DNA from: Chiridota heheva
Taxonomy: Eukaryota > Echinodermata > Holothuroidea > Apodida > Chiridotidae
Length of the DNA stretch: 64,000 nucleotides
Direction of reading: 5' to 3'
NCBI GenBank assembly: GCA_020152595.1
Contig: JAIGNY010000589.1
Span: 577,501 to 641,500 of the forward strand
In this document: positions 57,665-64,000 of the stretch, piece after piece
Layout of the letters: the number at the start of each line of letters is the position of its first letter
Position numbering within the stretch: the first letter of the stretch is position 1
Notes under the pieces: generated by a model
Told to the model about the DNA's origin: nothing
The model's database searches: none
The model's input: only the letters and a program-made list of their open reading frames with translations
Program-made: the position numbers and the translations under genes

Positions 57665-58255
57665 TAAGCATGCATGATGCTGTGGATTGTGCGTAAGCGT
57701 GATGTCATGATCTGTATAGTGTGTAAACCTTATGCCATGACCTTCTCAAAAGCCTGCATCATGGCTTGTGCGAAAGCCTGATGTCATGGTTTTGTATAAG
57801 CATGCTGCTGTGACCCGTGTGTATGCTTGATGGAATGACCGCTGTATATTAAAAGCCTTATGCCATGACCTGCTTCCAAACCCACAAACCTGCACTCAAG
57901 CCTGACCCAATGTCCTTCAGGCCTTGATGTAATAGTTTGTGTGTAAGCCTGATACCATGTCCTTCAGGTAAGCTTGATGTAATAGTTTGTATGTAAGCCT
58001 GACACCATGACCTTCAGATAAGCCTGATGTAATAGTTTGTGTGTAAGCCTGATACCATGTCCTTCAGGTAAGCTTGATGTAATAGTTTGTATGTAAGCCT
58101 GACACCATGACCTTCAAGTAAGCTTGATGTAAACGTTTGTGTGTAAGCCTGACACCATGACCTTCAGGTAAGCCTGATGTAATAGTTAGTGTGTAAGCCT
58201 GACACCATAACCTTCAGTGAGCGTAATGTAATAGATTGTGTGTAAGCCTGACACC
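57665..58255. repeat. Diverged left edge of the satellite (about 50-60-bp units)
   Basis: Repeats of GTAAGCCTGACACCATGACC, TTCAGGTAAGCTTGATG and TAATAGTTTGTGT at irregular spacing. It shares words with the main array, so it is probably an older or simpler form of the unit. Confidence 0.85.
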
Positions 58256-61200
58256 ATGACCTACATGCAAGCCTGATGCCATGACCGCCAGGTTAACTTG
58301 TTGTCATGTTTTGTTTGTAAGCTTTACACCAAGGCCTGCATGCAAGCCTGATGCCATGACCTCCAGGTTAACTTGATGTCATGGTTGGTTTGTAAGCCTT
58401 ACACCAAGGCTTGCATGCAAGCCTGATGCCATGACCTGCAGGTAGGCTTGATGTCATGGTTAGTTTGTAAACCTTACACCAAGGCCTGCATGCAAGCCTG
58501 ATGCCATGACCTCCAGGCTACTTGATGTCATGGTTAGTTTGTAAACCTTACACCAAGGCCTGCATGCAAGCCTGATGCCATGACCTCCAGGTTACTTGAT
58601 GTCATGGTTAGTTTGTAAACCTTACACCAAGGCCTGCACGCAAGCCTGATGCCATGACCTCCAGGTTAATTTGATGTCATGGTTTGTTTGTAAGCCTTAC
58701 ACCAATGCCTGCATGCAAGCCTGATGCCATGACCTCCAGGTTAATTTGATGTCATGGTTGGTTTGTAAGCCTTACACCAAGGCTTGCATGCAAGCCTGAT
58801 GCCATGACCTCCAGGTTACTTGATGTCATGGTTAGTTTGTAAACCTTACACCAAGGCCTGCATGCAAGCCTGATGCCATGACCTCCAGGTTAATTTGATG
58901 TCATGGTTTGTTTGTAAGCCTTACACCAATGCCTGCATGCAAGCCTGATGCCATGACCTCCAGGTTAACTTGATGTCATGGTTTGTTTGTAAGCCTTACA
59001 CCAAGGCCTGCATGCAAGCCTGATGCCATGACCTCCAGGTTACTTGATGTCATGGTTAGTTTGTAAACCTTACACCAAGGCCTGCACGCAAGCCTGCTGC
59101 CATGACCTCCAGGTTAATTTGATGTCATGGTTTGTTTGTAAGCCTTACACCAATGCCTGCATGCAAGCCTGATGCCATGACCTCCAGGTTAACTTGATGT
59201 CATGGTTTGTTTGTAAGCCTTACACCAAGGCCTGCATGCAAGCCTGATGCCATGACCTCCAGGTTAACTTGATGTCATGGTTTGTTTGTAAGCCTTACAC
59301 CAAGGCCTGCATGCAAGCCTGATGCCATGACCTGCAGGTAGGCTTGATGTCATAGTTAGTTTGTAAACCTTACACCAAGGCCTGCATGCAAGCCTGATGC
59401 CATGACCTCCAGGTTAATTTGATGTCATGGTTTGTTTGTAAGCCTTACACCAATGCCTGCATGCAAGCCTGATGCCATGACCTCCAGGTTAATTTGATGT
59501 CATGGTTGGTTTGTAAGCCTTACACCAAGGCCTGCATGCAAGCCTGATGCCATGACCTCCAGGTTAACTTGATGTCATGGTTTGTTTGTAAGCCTTACAC
59601 CAAGGCCTGCATGCAAGCCTGATGCCATGACCTGCAGGTAGGCTTGATGTCATAGTTAGTTTGTAAACCTTACACCAAGGCCTGCATGCAAGCCTGATGC
59701 CATGACCTCCAGGTTAATTTGATGTCATGGTTGGTTTGTAAGCCTTACACCAAGGCTTGCATGCAAGCCTGATGCCATGACCTGCAGGTAGGCTTGATGT
59801 CATGGTTAGTTTGTAAACCTTACACCAAGGCCTGCATGCAAGCCTGATGCCATGACGTCCAGGTTACTTGATGTCATGGTTAGTTTGTAAACCTTACACC
59901 AAGGCCTGCATGCAAGCCTGATGCCATGACCTCCAGGTTAACTTGATGTCATGGTTTGTTTGTAAGCCTTACACCAAGGCCTGCATGCAAGCCTGATGCC
60001 ATGACCTGCAGGTAGGCTTGATGTCATAGTTAGTTTGTAAACCTTACACCAAGGCCTGCATGCAAGCCTGATGCCATGACCTCCAGGTTAATTTGATGTC
60101 ATGGTTTGTTTGTAAGCCTTACACCAATGCCTGCATGCAAGCCTGATGCCATGACCTCCAGGTTAATTTGATGTCATGGTTGGTTTGTAAGCCTTTTACA
60201 CCAAGGCCTGCATGCAAGCCTGATGCCATGACCTCCAGGTTAACTTGATGTCATGGTTTGTTTGTAAGCCTTACACCAAGGCCTGCATGCAAGCCTGATG
60301 CCATGACCTGCAGGTAGGCTTGATGTCATAGTTAGTTTGTAAACCATACACCAAGGCCTGCATGCAAGCCTGATGCCATGACCTCCAGGTTAATTTGATG
60401 TCATGGTTTGTTTGTAAGCCTTACACCAATGCCTGCATGCAAGCCTGATGCCATGACCTCCAAGTTACTTGATGTCATGGTTAGTTTGTAACCTTACACC
60501 AAGGCCTGCATGCAGCCTGATGCCATGACCTCCAGGTTACTTGATGTCATGGTTAGTTTGTAAACCTTACACCAAGGCCTGCATGCAAGCCTGATGCCAT
60601 GACCTCCAGGTTAATTTGATGTCATGGTTTGTTTGTAAGCCTTACACCAAGGCCTGCATGCAAGCCTGATGCCATGACCTCCAGGTTAACTTGATGTCAT
60701 GGTTTGTTTGTAAGCCTTACACCAATGCCTGCATGCAAGCCTGATGCCATGACCTCCAGGTTAACTTGATGTCATGGTTTGTTTGTAAGCCTTACACCAA
60801 GGCCTGCATGCAAGCCTGATGCCATGACCTCCAGGTTAACTTGATGTCATGGTTTGTTTGTAAGCCTTACACCAAGGCCTGCATGCAAGCCTGATGCCAT
60901 GACCTCCAGGTTAATTTGATGTCATGGTTGGTTTGTAAGCCTTACACCAAGGCTTGCATGCAAGCCTGATGCCATGACCTGCAGGTAGGCTTGATGTCAT
61001 GGTTAGTTTGTAAACCTTACACCAAGGCCTGCATGCAAGCCTGATGCCATGACCTCCAGGTTAATTTGATGTCATGGTTGGTTTGTAAGCCTTACACCAA
61101 GGCCTGCATGCAAGCCTGATGCCATGACCTCCAGGTTAACTTGATGTCATGGTTTGTTTGTAAGCCTTACACCAAGGCTTGCATGCAAGCCTGATGCCAT

Positions 61201-64000
61201 GACCTCCAGGTAAGCTTGATGTCATGGTTAGTTTGTAAACCTTACACCAAGGCTTGCATGCAAGCCTGATGCCATGACCTCCAGGTTAATTTGATGTCAT
61301 GGTTGGTTTGTAAACCTTACACCAAGGCCTGCATGCAAGCCTGATGCCATGACCTCCAGGTTAACTTGATGTCATGGTTTGTTTGTAAGCCTTACACCAA
61401 GGCTTGCATGCAAGCCTGATGCCATGACCTCCAGGTTAATTTGATGTCATGGTTGGTTTGTAAGCCTTACACCAAGGCCTGCATGCAAGCCTGATGCCAT
61501 GACCTCCAGGTTAACTTGATGTCATGGTTTGTTTGTAAGCCTTACACCAAGGCTTGCATGCAAGCCTGATGCCATGACCTCCAGGTAAGCTTGATGTCAT
61601 GGTTAGTTTGTAAACCTTACACCAAGGCCTGCATGCAAGCCTGATGCCATGACCTCCAGGTTAATTTGATGTCATGGTTTGTTTGTAAGCTTTACACCAA
61701 GGCCTGCATGCAAGCCTGATGCCATGACCTCCAGGTTAACTTGATGTCATGGTTGGTTTGTAAGCCTTACACCAAGGCTTGCATGCAAGCTTGATGCCAT
61801 GACCTGCAGGTAGGCTTGATGTCATGGTTAGTTTGTAAACCTTACACCAAGGCCTGCATGCAAGCCTGATGCCATGACCTCCAGGTTACTTGATGTCATG
61901 GTTAGTTTGTAAACCTTACACCAAGGCCTGCATGCAAGCCTGATGCCATGACCTCCAGGTTAACTTGATGTCATGGTTTGTTTGTAAGCCTTACACCAAG
62001 GCTTGCATGCAAGCCTGATGCCATGACCTCCAGGTTAATTTGATGTCATGGTTGGTTTGTAAGCCTTACACCAAGGCCTGCATGCAAGCCTGATGCCATG
62101 ACCTCCAGGTTAACTTGATGTCATGGTTTGTTTGTAAGCCTTACACCAAGGCTTGCATGCAAGCCTGATGCCATGACCTCCAGGTAAGCTTGATGTCATG
62201 GTTAGTTTGTAAACCTTACACCAATGCCTGCATGCAAGCCTGATGCCATGACCTCCAGGTTAATTTGATGTCATGGTTTGTTTGTAAGCCTTACACCAAG
62301 GCCTGCATGCAAGCCTGATGCCATGACCTCCAGGTTAACTTGATGTCATGGTTTGTTTGTAAGCCTTACACCAATGCCTGCATGCAAGCCTGATGCCATG
62401 ACCTCCAGGTTAATTTGATGTCATGGTTGGTTTGTAAGCCTTACACCAAGGCTTGCATGCAAGCCTGATGCCATGACCTGCAGGTAGGCTTGATGTCATA
62501 GTTAGTTTGTAAACCTTACACCAAGGCCTGCATGCAAGCCTGATGCCATGACCTCCAGGTTAATTTGATGTCATGGTTTGTTTGTAAGCCTTACACCAAT
62601 GCCTGCATGCAAGCCTGATGCCATGACCTCCAGGTTAATTTGATGTCATGGTTGGTTTGTAAGCCTTACACCAAGGCCTGCATGCAAAGCCTGATGCCAT
62701 GACCTCCAGGTTAACTTGATGTCATGGTTTGTTTGTAAGCCTTACACCAAGGCCTGCATGCAAGCCTGATGCCATGACCTGCAGGTAGGCTTGATGTCAT
62801 AGTTAGTTTGTAAACCTTACACCAAGGCCTGCATGCAAGCCTGATGCCATGACCTCCAGGTTAATTTGATGTCATGGTTTGTTTGTAAGCCTTACACCAA
62901 TGCCTGCATGCAAGCCTGATGCCATGACCTCCAAGTTACTTGATGTCATGGTTAGTTTGTAAACCTTACACCAAGGCCTGCATGCAAGCCTGATGCCATG
63001 ACCTCCAGGTTACTTGATGTCATGGTTAGTTTGTAAACCTTACACCAAGGCCTGCATGCAAGCCTGATGCCATGACCTCCAGGTTAATTTGATGTCATGG
63101 TTTGTTTGTAAGTTTACACCAAGGCCTGCATGCAAGCCTGATGCCATGACCTCCAGGTTAACTTGATGTCATGGTTTGTTTGTAAGCCTTACACCAATGC
63201 CTGCATGCAAGCCTGATGCCATGACCTCCAGGTTAACTTGATGTCATGGTTTGTTTGTAAGCCTTTACACCAAGGCCTGCATGCAAAGCCTGATGCCATG
63301 ACCTCCAGGTTAACTTGATGTCATGGTTTGTTTGTAAGCCTTACACCAAGGCCTGCATGCAAGCCTGATGCCATGACCTCCAGGTTAATTTGATGTCATG
63401 GTTGGTTTGTAAGCCTTACACCAAGGCTTGCATGCAAGCCTGATGCCATGACCTGCAGGTAGGCTTGATGTCATGGTTAGTTTGTAAACTTTACACCAAG
63501 GCCTGCATGCAAGCCTGATGCCATGACCTCCAGGTTAATTTGATGTCATGGTTGGTTTGTAACCTTACACCAAGGCCTGCATGCAAGCCTGATGCCATGA
63601 CCTCCAGGTTAACTTGATGTCATGGTTTGTTTGTAAGCCTTACACCAAGGCTTGCATGCAAGCCTGATGCCATGACCTCCAGGTAAGCTTGATGTCATGG
63701 TTAGGTTGTAAACCTTACACCAAGGCCTGCATGCAAGCCTGACGCCATGACCTGCAGGTTAATTTGATGTCATGGTTGGTTTGTAAACCCATACACCAAG
63801 GCCTGCATGCAAGCCTGATGCCATGACCTCCAGGTTAACTTGATGTCATGGTTTGTTTGTAAGCCTTACACCAAGGCTTGCATGAAGCCTGATGCCATGA
63901 CCTCCAGGTTAATTTGATGTCATGGTTGGTTTGTAAGCCTTACACCAAGGCCTGCATGCAAGCCTGATGCCATGACCTCCAGGTTAACTTGATGTCATGG
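58256..64000. repeat. About 75-bp satellite array with higher-order structure, open at the window end
   Basis: Unit: TTGATGTCATGGTTTGTTTG TAAGCCTTACACCAAGG CCTGCATGCAAGCCTGATGC CATGACCTCCAGGTTAAC. There are roughly 76 copies. Variable positions are the end (GTTAAC, GTTAATT, GTTAC, GTAGGC, GTAAGC), the G/T/A after GGTT, and AAGG/AATG. The variant with CCTGCAGGTAGGC plus CATAGTTAGT recurs about every 300 bp. No ORF is meaningful. Confidence 0.96.

Noticed and set aside
58256-64000. CRISPR-like array of regular repeats
   Set aside because: Units are tandem with no unique spacers, and the context is a eukaryotic genome.

Overview
This is a stretch of a eukaryotic, almost certainly marine invertebrate, nuclear genome. 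There are no dense bacterial-type genes. The window is built from nested transposable elements, many minisatellites and a large satellite array. CR1-like, I/Nimb-like and L1/Tx1-like LINE pieces, tRNA-headed SINEs, hAT-type elements, a THAP exon and a chromodomain-integrase Polinton suggest an invertebrate deuterostome. Frequent AGGCCT words made me think of echinoderms, but that is a guess.

Layout. 1-5.2 kb: 3' end of an L1/Tx1-like LINE, a 27-bp minisatellite, a long (TA)n tract and a THAP-domain exon on the minus strand. 5.2-8.2 kb: a broken CR1-like LINE (copy 1). 8.2-10.37 kb: a dispersed repeat with a strong hairpin; related pieces recur, partly inverted, at 27.4-29.4 kb. 10.38-27.01 kb: a second, 5'-truncated copy of the same LINE, split by a 14.7-kb Polinton/Maverick. 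28.3 kb: a SINE with its target duplication. 29.5-32.2 kb: low-repeat sequence with a candidate host exon and a 59-codon ORF. 32.2-49.8 kb: repeats, a MITE, an I/Nimb-type LINE with RT and RNase H, and LINE 3' ends. 49.8-51.5 kb: a 15-bp minisatellite of about 110 copies. 51.55-52.61 kb: a 1,060-bp hAT-type non-autonomous element with a perfect 8-bp target duplication. 53.0-53.8 kb: a fold-back element carrying a SINE insertion. 57.7-64.0 kb: a satellite of about 75-bp units that runs off the window end.

The Polinton (10817-25561) is the main biological object. It has AG...CT ends, about 2-kb terminal inverted repeats (TIRs) and a perfect 6-bp CTTTAA duplication. Inside, in order, are: a spliced zinc-finger/proline-rich gene ending in the N-terminal region of Polinton DNA polymerase B (polymerase body absent), packaging ATPase, two small conserved Polinton proteins, chromodomain integrase, minor capsid protein, a small basic GLG-type protein, double-jelly-roll major capsid protein and an adenovirus-type cysteine protease, all on +. 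Two minus-strand ORFs with PC4-like domains, one also with a WW domain, converge on them. Each TIR carries one copy of an unidentified gene behind a compact CRE-TATA promoter. The capsid/protease block is packed with gaps of only a few bases. Almost every gene has at least one single-base frame break, from real decay or assembly indels, so as assembled the element looks dead. The two TIRs are very similar, so insertion or the last TIR homogenisation looks fairly recent.
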